Source: Verrucomicrobiia bacterium
GTDB lineage: Bacteria > Verrucomicrobiota > Verrucomicrobiia > Opitutales > Opitutaceae
Direction: 5' to 3'
NCBI GenBank assembly: GCA_030424825.1
Contig: JAUHWE010000378.1
Coordinates: forward strand, 1-5,296
Length of the DNA: 5,296 nt
Of the stretch, positions 1-5,296 are shown in pieces. Made by a program: the position numbers and the translations under genes. The first letter of the stretch is position 1. Each line of letters opens with the position of its first letter. The notes beneath the pieces are model-generated. The model saw nothing but the letters and a program-made list of their open reading frames with translations. It did not search any database and was not told where the DNA came from.

Positions 1-546
1 CGAAGCGGGGCACCAATTCACCAACCGCTTTCCGCGGTAGATATAGCCGCGATTATAAAACTCCACGAAGGATGCCTGCACGGAACGCTGATACTCGGGA
101 TCCATGGTAAACCGGGACCGGCGCCAATCACAGGAAGCCCCTAGTTTTCGGAGCTGATTAAAAATGATGCCTCCATGCTCGTCCGACCATTTCCAGGCCC
201 TCTCCAGGAACTTCTCCCGGCCCAGCTCGTAGCGGGAAGTTCCCTCGTCCCGAAGCGCTTTCTCGACCTTATGTTGCGTGGCGATCGATGCATGGTCGGT
301 TCCCGGAAACCACAACGATGACTTTCCCTCCACCCGCGCGCGCCGGATGAAAATGTCCTGTAAGGTATTATCCAAAACGTGACCCATATGGAGAATGCCC
401 GTCACGTTTGGAGGCGGAATCATAATAGTGAAAGAGTCCTTTCCGTCTTGGACGTTTCCCTGAAAACTCCCCTTGTCCTCCCAGGCTTGGTACCACTTGG
501 ATTCCACTTCTTTCGGATCGTAGCTTTGATTTAGTTCCGTAGACAT
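1..546 (-). CDS. valS: Valyl-tRNA synthetase, N-terminal part (partial at left window edge)
   Basis: This cytoplasmic class I aminoacyl-tRNA synthetase would charge tRNA-Val with valine using ATP. Translation from the ATG at 544-546 gives 182 codons open to the window edge, so most of a protein of usually 850-950 residues is missing. Residues 44-56 read PPPNVTGILHMGH, where HMGH (residues 53-56) is the class I HIGH signature that binds ATP. It is followed by DNTLQDIFIRRAR and by PGTDHASIATQ (about residues 81-91), the arrangement typical of ValRS. IleRS and LeuRS have different sequence around HIGH. The Ser in DHASIATQ, where many proteobacterial enzymes have Gly, is a variant I associate with Bacteroidota and PVC-type enzymes. 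The N-terminus (MSTELNQSYDPKEVESKWYQ) matches the usual ValRS opening, which supports this start. Only a purine-rich AAGAGAG (549-555) precedes the ATG, at very short spacing. The KMSKS motif and anticodon-binding domain lie outside the window, so completeness cannot be judged. Confidence 0.93.
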   Translation of the reverse strand, partial: MSTELNQSYDPKEVESKWYQAWEDKGSFQGNVQDGKDSFTIMIPPPNVTGILHMGHVLDNTLQDIFIRRARVEGKSSLWFPGTDHASIATQHKVEKALRDEGTSRYELGREKFLERAWKWSDEHGGIIFNQLRKLGASCDWRRSRFTMDPEYQRSVQASFVEFYNRGYIYRGKRLVNWCPAS

Positions 547-560
547 TGCTCTCTTGAATT

Positions 561-586
561 AAAAGGGGCTAGCGATAAAAGGCCCC
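561..586 (-). terminator. Possible short GC hairpin plus T-run in the valS leader
   Basis: Read on the minus strand, GGGGC (586-582) can pair with GCCCC (569-565) around a 12-base loop, followed directly by TTTT (564-561) and AATT. This has the shape of a weak intrinsic terminator. It could end the upstream kinase transcript or sit in the valS 5' untranslated region. The stem is only 5 bp and the loop is long, so the call is weak. It ends about 15 bases before the valS start codon, so it would attenuate valS if transcription of valS begins upstream of it. Confidence 0.25.
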
Positions 587-715
587 CAATTCGAAGACAA
601 GAGGATTCGCCCCTCTCAAATACGGAAGCAATTTCGACCCGAGAACAAATCGTTCCCACTGCAGAGAGCAGGCTCCCGATTGGGTTTACTTAGCCAACGG
701 CTCTCGATCCTCGAT

Positions 716-736
716 CCTAGCGAATACTCCGCTAGG
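716..736 (-). repeat. Perfect 7-bp inverted repeat across the histidine kinase stop codon
   Basis: CCTAGCG (716-722) and CGCTAGG (730-736) are exact reverse complements around a 7-base spacer. The kinase stop codon (732-734) lies inside one arm. With a 2-base bulge the pairing can extend through flanking GATC. Its place at the end of the gene suggests a 3'-end hairpin that slows ribosomes, protects the mRNA or helps termination. No T-run follows on the minus strand, so it is not a classic intrinsic terminator. Just beyond it, TCGATCC occurs twice in tandem (704-717). Confidence 0.4.
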
Positions 737-3700
737 AGATCATTTCCGCCATGGCTTCTTGAGTAAGACGTGATAACCGCCTGATTTCCTCGAAAAGCCT
801 GACGGCATCTTCCGATCTTCCCTCAAGGCAGGCCTTCTCAATGCTTTCTGCCATTCGGCAGAGTTGCTCGGCTCCGCAGTCGGCAGCAGCCCCTCTAATT
901 TTCCCTGAAATTTGCTTTATCTCTGCGAGATCACCCTCACCCGATATCGATTTTTCCAGGTTTGCAATATCTTCATTAAGCGATTCGACAAAGGCCGCGA
1001 GAAACGAAGCAAGCGCTCGTTCGTCATTTAGATCGAACGCTTCTCTAATAATCGACAGATCGATCAGTTCGGAATCCTTTGGCCCTTCCTTGCTGCCTCC
1101 AAGCCAACGCCTCAACACCTGCTCAAGTTCGGGGACCCGAAGAGGCTTCGAAAGATAGTCGCTCATCCCAGCCTCAAGACACTTTTCACGATCTCCCTTC
1201 ATGGCATTCGCGGTCAAGGCAACTATCGGTGTTTCCTTGTTGAGAGAAGCATTGTCCGACTGAATTGCTTTGGTCGCTTGATAACCATCCATACCGGGCA
1301 TCATACAGTCCATAAATACGATGTCGTATCTATTTTTTGTGCACATATCCAAGGCAGATTCTCCGCTATCCAACTTATCCGGCTTTATACCGTACTTTTC
1401 CAGCAAACCGCCGGCCACTAGGAGATTAATCTCGTTGTCATCCACAAGCAAAACACGAGCATCCTCAAACCCGATAGCATCAGCACGGGGCCGTGCAGTA
1501 AGAACAGGTTTCACTTCGGGAGCATCCAAAATCAGCGCCCCGAGTTCGGCCAGTTCATAGGGCCTTTGAAGCCAACTCAAATTTCCGAGATTTCCGATAG
1601 GCCTAGGGGGCTCGTTTTTCCAACCCTCTCCCAACACAACGACTTTACCACGTGGCGGGGAACGATCAGGTTTTCCCACCTCATCTGACTGGAGGAGACT
1701 TTCGCCTACGAAAACGACACGGTAAGCATCACTGGCACGCTCTATGTTCCAGTCCGTCGCCAATTCACATTCGCCACCTAGGTATTCTACCGTTTTTTTC
1801 AAGTATTCAGATACTTCATTCGATCGAGATACCACTAATACCTGGCTACCGCTTTTGCTCGCTCCAAGGTGATCCGGAGCACTTGAGCCTGCCTTGCGAA
1901 AGGATAACGAAAAGGAAAACTCGGAACCCAACCCTTCTTCGCTGGATGCCACCAGTTCTCCTCCCATTATGTTGACCAGCTTCTTAGAAATCGCCAGTCC
2001 CAGACCCGTACCGCCAAATTTTCGAGTTGTCGATCCATCTGCCTGAGCAAATGGGTTAAACAAGCCTTTCTGGTTTTCCTTTGAAATTCCTATTCCAGAA
2101 TCACGTACCGCAAATTTCACGACAACCTGGTCGTCTTTTTCTTCTACGATATCGGCATCGAACCGTATCGAACCCTTTTCAGTAAATTTAATCGCGTTGC
2201 TGATCAGGTTTGAGATCACTTGCCGCAGGCGATGGGAATCAAGCACGAGCTTTCGTTTTTGCAAGAGAGGATAAAAGCACAAAAACTCTAGGCATTTCTC
2301 GTGGGCGGCTGGGGCATACAATGCCACTGTTTTCGAGATGACTTCGTTTAAGTCGGCTTCTGCCTCTTCAATCTTCAACTTGCCAGATTCAATTTTTGAA
2401 AGATCGAGGACATCGTCGATCAGATTCAAAAGCGCCTCTGAGCAATGCTGCAAAGTATCGATATGCTCCAACTGAGCTTCGTCTAGGCCCGAATCACGAA
2501 GCAAATGAGTCATACCAATCACACCATTCATGGGCGTTCGAATTTCATGGCTGATATTAGCCAGGAATTGTGACTTCGCTTTTTCTGCCGCAACCGCCTT
2601 ACGTGCCAACGCGTTTGAGATTTCTATTTGCTCATGCAGAACATTGTTCAGTTCGATTGCGTGTCCCCGTTCTTTCTCCGCACTGGTAGCAGCATTGAGC
2701 GCTCGAGAGCGGGCTCGATCAATTTCAACGACCCGATCTCGTATCTTTCTTTCTAGAATCCTATTTTGCTGGCTGAGCGATTCATGAACAACAACGAGGT
2801 TTTTCACGATATAGTAAACCATCAAAAAGATCAGAATCGCTAAACATCCAATAACACATAGAATTTCGTTTCGTTTGATTGTCACCATTTTCCGGTAACC
2901 AACAATTTCTTCCCTGAGAATCGAATCTAGTAAGCCAGACAAAGCCAAGATTTCAAGAGAAAGAGATTTTCCCAATTCCCAATATTCTTCTGAATCCGCA
3001 GCTGCGATATCAGAACTCTGAATCTGCCCTAGGATTGCCTGCTTAGCCAAATCGCTTTTTATAGCAAGTAGACGCCTCGCTTCGGCCTCATAATAGCGAA
3101 AACCTCCATTTAGTTCATTGCATCTATCTTTCAACTCCGCAGGTTGCTCAACCATTCCAGCCAAGTCTTTGGCCACCCTCTCCATATCTTCGCCCATCAA
3201 TCTAAGACGGACGAGGGCTACGGTTCGGACCTGTATCGAATTCAACGCCCGTTCACTATCATTTTGATCTAGAGAATCCTTGATCCAGGAATTAACCTTA
3301 TATACCTCAGTTGAGAATCGAGGTATTTGTGAGAACAATACATCTGACACTTCATCAATCTTAAGTACGGAGCTGATTGAATAGCCCAACGAGCGTCTAA
3401 CTCGGCTGCTCGCAAAATCCAGATCTTTTAAAATCTTCCGGCGCCAACGAAGATCCAGTGGATCCGACTCTTTCTCGCTGTATAACTGGGCGCTTTTCAG
3501 AAAAGCCTGGTTCTCCTCCCTAACCATACCCGCAGCGATCAAGTCTTCTGACAATCGATTCATCAACATTTTGATATGGTCAAAGCGGTACCGAATCTCC
3601 CGATCATCTGAAAGAACCGTTCTCCTGATTTCATTCATCCGGATGGCCCAATCCAATCCGCTCAAAGCCTCCTGCGTTTTCTCAACTTCCCGATTGATAC

Positions 3701-3821
3701 CTCCGACGTACAGGTACACCAGAAGCCCCATCGGGATCAGTAGCAGTGCAGCGGTGATGGCAAGGCGATGAACGACTCTCAGGCGGCTCTTTCTTGTCGG
3801 TTCTTTCTCCAGTTCACTCAT
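732..3821 (-). CDS. Membrane-bound hybrid sensor histidine kinase with pseudo-receiver, receiver and degenerate HPt domain
   Basis: This 1029-residue inner-membrane sensor kinase is expected to autophosphorylate on histidine in response to a signal outside the cytoplasm. Visible parts, in order: basic N-terminus; membrane helix about 19-41; predicted all-helical extracytoplasmic sensor about 42-318; membrane helix about 319-345; coiled coil about 346-415, with no clear HAMP or PAS domain; HisKA with [10 protein letters not shown] (His425); HATPase with N box [10 protein letters not shown] (538-547), G1 DSGIGI (574-579), F box LFNPFAQ (587-593) and G2 GGTGLGLAI (603-611); degenerate receiver about 658-768; intact receiver about 788-907 with acidic pair Asp794/Asp795, acceptor Asp838, Thr870 and Lys892; HPt-like helices about 920-1029. 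The HPt-like motif reads [14 protein letters not shown], with Gly973 where the phospho-accepting His belongs. There is no histidine after residue 651. The start is the first ATG after an in-frame stop at 3867-3869 and has no strong ribosome binding site. No response regulator is adjacent. The kinase call is secure; the signal and output are unknown. Confidence 0.97.
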   Translation of the reverse strand: MSELEKEPTRKSRLRVVHRLAITAALLLIPMGLLVYLYVGGINREVEKTQEALSGLDWAIRMNEIRRTVLSDDREIRYRFDHIKMLMNRLSEDLIAAGMVREENQAFLKSAQLYSEKESDPLDLRWRRKILKDLDFASSRVRRSLGYSISSVLKIDEVSDVLFSQIPRFSTEVYKVNSWIKDSLDQNDSERALNSIQVRTVALVRLRLMGEDMERVAKDLAGMVEQPAELKDRCNELNGGFRYYEAEARRLLAIKSDLAKQAILGQIQSSDIAAADSEEYWELGKSLSLEILALSGLLDSILREEIVGYRKMVTIKRNEILCVIGCLAILIFLMVYYIVKNLVVVHESLSQQNRILERKIRDRVVEIDRARSRALNAATSAEKERGHAIELNNVLHEQIEISNALARKAVAAEKAKSQFLANISHEIRTPMNGVIGMTHLLRDSGLDEAQLEHIDTLQHCSEALLNLIDDVLDLSKIESGKLKIEEAEADLNEVISKTVALYAPAAHEKCLEFLCFYPLLQKRKLVLDSHRLRQVISNLISNAIKFTEKGSIRFDADIVEEKDDQVVVKFAVRDSGIGISKENQKGLFNPFAQADGSTTRKFGGTGLGLAISKKLVNIMGGELVASSEEGLGSEFSFSLSFRKAGSSAPDHLGASKSGSQVLVVSRSNEVSEYLKKTVEYLGGECELATDWNIERASDAYRVVFVGESLLQSDEVGKPDRSPPRGKVVVLGEGWKNEPPRPIGNLGNLSWLQRPYELAELGALILDAPEVKPVLTARPRADAIGFEDARVLLVDDNEINLLVAGGLLEKYGIKPDKLDSGESALDMCTKNRYDIVFMDCMMPGMDGYQATKAIQSDNASLNKETPIVALTANAMKGDREKCLEAGMSDYLSKPLRVPELEQVLRRWLGGSKEGPKDSELIDLSIIREAFDLNDERALASFLAAFVESLNEDIANLEKSISGEGDLAEIKQISGKIRGAAADCGAEQLCRMAESIEKACLEGRSEDAVRLFEEIRRLSRLTQEAMAEMIS

Positions 3822-3838
3822 TTCAACCGTCTCAACAT
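3818..3838 (-). other. Possible 6-codon upstream ORF overlapping the kinase start (ATGA)
   Basis: A minus-strand ATG at 3836-3838 opens a frame reading MLRRLK. Its TGA stop (3818-3820) overlaps the kinase ATG (3819-3821) as ATGA. Such overlaps often couple translation of the second frame to the first. An AGGA touches the upstream ATG directly, which is too close for a normal ribosome binding site. The frame is so short that chance is a full explanation. It is listed because the kinase itself lacks a strong ribosome binding site. Confidence 0.15.
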
Positions 3839-3877
3839 TCCTGTGGTGACTGCATCTTTTCTCTAGCTATTGCTCTG

Positions 3878-3900
3878 CTGAACCAGACTTCTGGAATCAG
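3878..3900. repeat. Inverted repeat upstream of the kinase gene
   Basis: CCAGA (3883-3887) and TCTGG (3890-3894) are perfect arms around a 2-base centre. An outer pair, CTGA (3878-3881) and TCAG (3897-3900), adds 4 bp across a small internal loop of 1 and 2 bases. The near-palindrome lies 57-79 bases upstream of the kinase ATG and directly downstream of the weak TATATC promoter-like hexamer. That position suits an operator for a dimeric repressor or an early leader hairpin. A 2-base centre favours a DNA site over an RNA stem-loop. No regulator family can be named. Confidence 0.35.
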
Positions 3901-3969
3901 ATATAGCCGAGACTGGCGCCGTTTTAATTGGATTCATTGATTCGCTCGATTGCGCCTGAGAATGCTTGA

Positions 3970-3986
3970 TTGGCGTAGCCCGCCAA
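3970..3986. repeat. Perfect 6-bp hairpin, REP-like
   Basis: TTGGCG (3970-3975) and CGCCAA (3981-3986) are exact reverse complements around a 5-base loop (TAGCC on the plus strand). The compact GC-rich shape resembles repetitive extragenic palindromes or a small RNA stem. No T-run follows on either strand, so it is not an intrinsic terminator. No second copy is seen in this window. Confidence 0.4.
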
Positions 3987-4239
3987 CACCTTGCACCCAG
4001 ACACCCCTTCGAATCGTCAACAAGTTAGGTCAACTGAAGGATTTTACTCATGATTCCTGGAGTATTCGTACGCACACCCCAACCCTAGTAGCTTTTCAGT
4101 CTGGATATCCCACTAATGCCGCCCGTTCTAACCTCGCGAACGCCCGTACTACGTAGAGGAATCCATGAATCTCAATTTGCCCAATCAAGTCGAAACCAGC
4201 ACGTCAGAACGCATTTTTTCGTCGCACAGTAAAGTCCCC

Positions 4240-4255
4240 GCTCCCCATCGGGAGC
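4240..4255. repeat. Perfect 6-bp hairpin with 4-base loop
   Basis: GCTCCC (4240-4245) and GGGAGC (4250-4255) pair perfectly around CATC. It lies between the isomerase-like gene and the kinase gene, about 104 bases past the isomerase stop. On the minus strand it follows a T-rich stretch (4262-4266) rather than preceding one, so it is not a standard terminator for that gene. On the plus strand the following bases are A-rich, not T-rich. It may stabilise the 3' end of the isomerase transcript. Confidence 0.35.
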
Positions 4256-4261
4256 CTAATT

Positions 4262-4325
4262 AAAAAGGGGAAGGCGTGAATAAGAATATCGAACGTAAAA
4301 TGACGGCTCAGCCCGATTTTCCCCT
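4262..4325 (-). terminator. Possible long-loop terminator-like structure after the isomerase gene
   Basis: Read on the minus strand, AGGGGAA (4325-4319) can pair with TTCCCCT (4272-4266), and the run TTTTT (4266-4262) closes the right side. The stem of 7 bp followed by a T-run is terminator-like and lies just after the isomerase-like gene. The loop of 46 bases is far longer than in normal intrinsic terminators, although it includes a small GGCT/AGCC pairing. The call is weak. Confidence 0.2.
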
Positions 4326-4335
4326 ATCGAGTAGA

Positions 4336-4365
4336 CAGGTGGAGCAATGAAGCCGCGCTCACCTG
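4336..4365 (-). repeat. Hairpin spanning the isomerase stop codon
   Basis: CAGGTG (4336-4341) and CACCTG (4360-4365) are exact reverse complements. Inside them AGC and GCT can add 3 bp if one base is bulged. The stop codon of the isomerase-like gene (4359-4361) lies in one arm. Like the hairpin at the end of the kinase gene, it covers a stop codon and has no T-run behind it. It may act in mRNA 3'-end protection or factor-dependent termination. Confidence 0.35.
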
Positions 4366-5270
4366 CCGCCCATTCGCTGGAGAAGCTTTTTCGTCAGCTT
4401 GATACCCTCCGCTTCACTCGTTTCCCGGCCTTCATACTCAACCCCGATATAGCCGCGATATCCCGCATCTTTGACGATTTTCAGCATCCGCTTGAAATCT
4501 GTGTTCACTTCATTTCCCTCGTCGTCGAAATCGTGCGCCTTTGCGCTGACCCCTTTCGCGTAAGGCATAAGCTCCGCAGTTCCTTTGTAGCGATCGTAGC
4601 TCTCCCCGGTCTTGCGGTCGATTATGAAATTGCCAAAGTCCGGCAGCGTGCCGACACGAGGATGGCTGGCTTTCTTCATGACTCCGGCGAGCCACGCTCC
4701 GTTACTGGAAAATCCGCCATGATTCTCCACGATCACGTTGATCCCAAGCGTCTCGCCAAAATCACCCAGTCGACTCAAACCGTCCGCCGCTAACTTCATT
4801 TGCTCTTCGTAGCTTCCAGAAGATCCTGCGTTTACCCGAATCGAATGGCAGCCCAGCTCTTTAGCCGCCTCCGCCCATACCTTGTGGTTGTCAACCGTCT
4901 TCAATCGAGCTGACTTATCCGGATCTCCCAGCTTACCAAGACGGTCGCACATAATAAGTACGTTGCGGACGCCTTCTCCTTTGGAACGCTTCTTCAATTC
5001 ACGGACCACTTTCCCAGTAAAATTGTCCATGTAAAACTGGTTCACATACTCGATCGCATTGATGCCAAACTGCCCCTTGGAAATCTTTGCGAAATCCATC
5101 GCGTCCAAATCGCCCCCTCTAAACGCTCGGTGCAGCGACCATTGGGCGAGTGAAATATCGAACCACTTTTCACCTTTTTCATGATGGGCTCCAAACAGTT
5201 TCCATTGAGCGGTTGCTGCGATTGCAGTAAGGCCGAGGGTGGATTTAACAAAGTCGCGACGAGAGTTCAT
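4359..5270 (-). CDS. Tat-exported sugar phosphate isomerase/epimerase-like TIM-barrel protein
   Basis: This 303-residue protein belongs to the xylose isomerase-like TIM-barrel superfamily, whose members isomerise or epimerise sugars and related polyols using a divalent metal. It starts with a twin-arginine signal: SRRDFVK (residues 3-9), a hydrophobic stretch LGLTAIAATA, and a likely cleavage site after Ala21. The folded protein is therefore expected to be exported to the periplasm, or membrane-anchored if uncleaved. A plausible metal site is complete: Glu182 in VENHGG, Asp211 in LPDFGN, His246 in AKAHDF and Glu278 in GVEYEG. Length is normal for the family and no frameshift is seen. The Tat motif at the very N-terminus fixes the start at 5268-5270. 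Only 26 bases upstream are visible, and they show no clear ribosome binding site. Substrate cannot be told: hydroxypyruvate-, tagatose-, inosose- or 3-keto-sugar-type activities are all possible. It has no evident link to the kinase. Confidence 0.9.
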   Translation of the reverse strand: MNSRRDFVKSTLGLTAIAATAQWKLFGAHHEKGEKWFDISLAQWSLHRAFRGGDLDAMDFAKISKGQFGINAIEYVNQFYMDNFTGKVVRELKKRSKGEGVRNVLIMCDRLGKLGDPDKSARLKTVDNHKVWAEAAKELGCHSIRVNAGSSGSYEEQMKLAADGLSRLGDFGETLGINVIVENHGGFSSNGAWLAGVMKKASHPRVGTLPDFGNFIIDRKTGESYDRYKGTAELMPYAKGVSAKAHDFDDEGNEVNTDFKRMLKIVKDAGYRGYIGVEYEGRETSEAEGIKLTKKLLQRMGGR

Positions 5271-5296
5271 ACGAGTTTCTATTTTGGGTGGTATAG

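Larger units (their letters stand above)
3822..4358. other. 537-bp intergenic region without a convincing gene
   Basis: This stretch separates the end of the isomerase-like gene from the start of the kinase gene. It should contain the kinase promoter and leader and the 3' end of the upstream transcript. Open frames here are short on both strands, have no recognisable domain, and lack plausible ribosome binding sites. A weak promoter-like pair on the minus strand is TTAAAA (3922-3927), 16 bases, then TATATC (3900-3905), 79 bases upstream of the kinase ATG. Neither half matches the sigma-70 consensus well. The region holds several inverted repeats, listed separately, and a CTACGTAG palindrome near 4148-4155. 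A small RNA or degraded mobile-element remnant is possible but cannot be shown from this sequence alone. Confidence 0.6.

Noticed and set aside
670..680. 11-base match ATCGGGAGCCT shared, in opposite orientation, with 4247-4257 in the other gap
   Set aside because: Several 11-base matches are expected by chance in a window of this size, and the flanks do not continue the similarity.
547..731. T-box riboswitch in front of a tRNA synthetase gene
   Set aside because: The leader is long enough to raise the question, but I find no AGGGTGG-type T-box sequence or specifier stem, and T-boxes are mainly a feature of Gram-positive bacteria.
3900..3927. Sigma-70 promoter for the kinase (TTAAAA, 16 bases, TATATC)
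   Set aside because: Both hexamers are weak and the region is AT-rich enough to give such pairs by chance. It is mentioned in the intergenic entry but not called as a promoter.
3924..4016. 30-residue minus-strand open stretch ending in FSGAIERINESN, considered as a transposase remnant
   Set aside because: The composition looks protein-like, but it has no start codon in context, a stop lies directly before it, and I could not match it confidently to any family.
4024..4030. GTTAGGT, which fits the GTTRRRY core of an integron attC site
   Set aside because: No matching partner core at a suitable distance, no folded attC arms and no integrase. A 7-base degenerate match is expected by chance.
3950..4156. 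68-codon plus-strand open frame in the intergenic region
   Set aside because: It has no ribosome binding site and no recognisable domain, and its composition is irregular (many Pro, Thr and Arg). Chance explains it.
4116..4232. Short plus-strand frame beginning MPPVLTSRTPV
   Set aside because: It has about 38 codons, no ribosome binding site and no recognisable feature.
4347..4793. 148-codon plus-strand frame opposite the isomerase-like gene
   Set aside because: It lies antisense to a well-supported gene with a Tat signal and a complete metal site, and has no domain of its own.

Overview
The window holds three protein-coding genes, all on the minus strand. In transcription order they are a Tat-exported sugar-isomerase-like protein (4359-5270), a large membrane-bound hybrid histidine kinase (732-3821), and the first 182 codons of a class I aminoacyl-tRNA synthetase, best read as valyl-tRNA synthetase (1-546, running off the left edge). 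Gaps of 537 bp and 185 bp separate them, so they look like three independent transcription units rather than an operon. I see no RNA gene, CRISPR array, insertion sequence or integron part.

The organism is probably a Gram-negative bacterium of the Verrucomicrobiota/PVC or Bacteroidota type. The reasons are the Tat-signal 'xylose isomerase-like' TIM-barrel protein (a family common in those groups), the DHASIATQ variant in the synthetase, the very large hybrid kinase, and the absence of a strong Shine-Dalgarno sequence at all three starts. This is an inference from style, not a phylogenetic result.

The most interesting object is the kinase. In order it has a membrane anchor, an all-helical extracytoplasmic sensor of about 275 residues, a second membrane helix, a coiled coil, an intact HisKA/HATPase core, a degenerate receiver with none of the usual catalytic residues, one intact receiver, and a C-terminal HPt-like domain. 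In that last domain the phospho-accepting histidine is replaced by glycine. On paper phosphate can go from His425 to Asp838, but there is no live HPt in cis to pass it on. The protein therefore looks like a phosphorelay kinase whose last step has been lost or moved to another protein. No response regulator lies in the window.

The 537-bp gap upstream of the kinase holds several perfect or near-perfect inverted repeats but no convincing gene. The 185-bp gap upstream of the synthetase holds two possible hairpins, one of them across the kinase stop codon. The isomerase-like gene and the synthetase have no visible functional link to the kinase.
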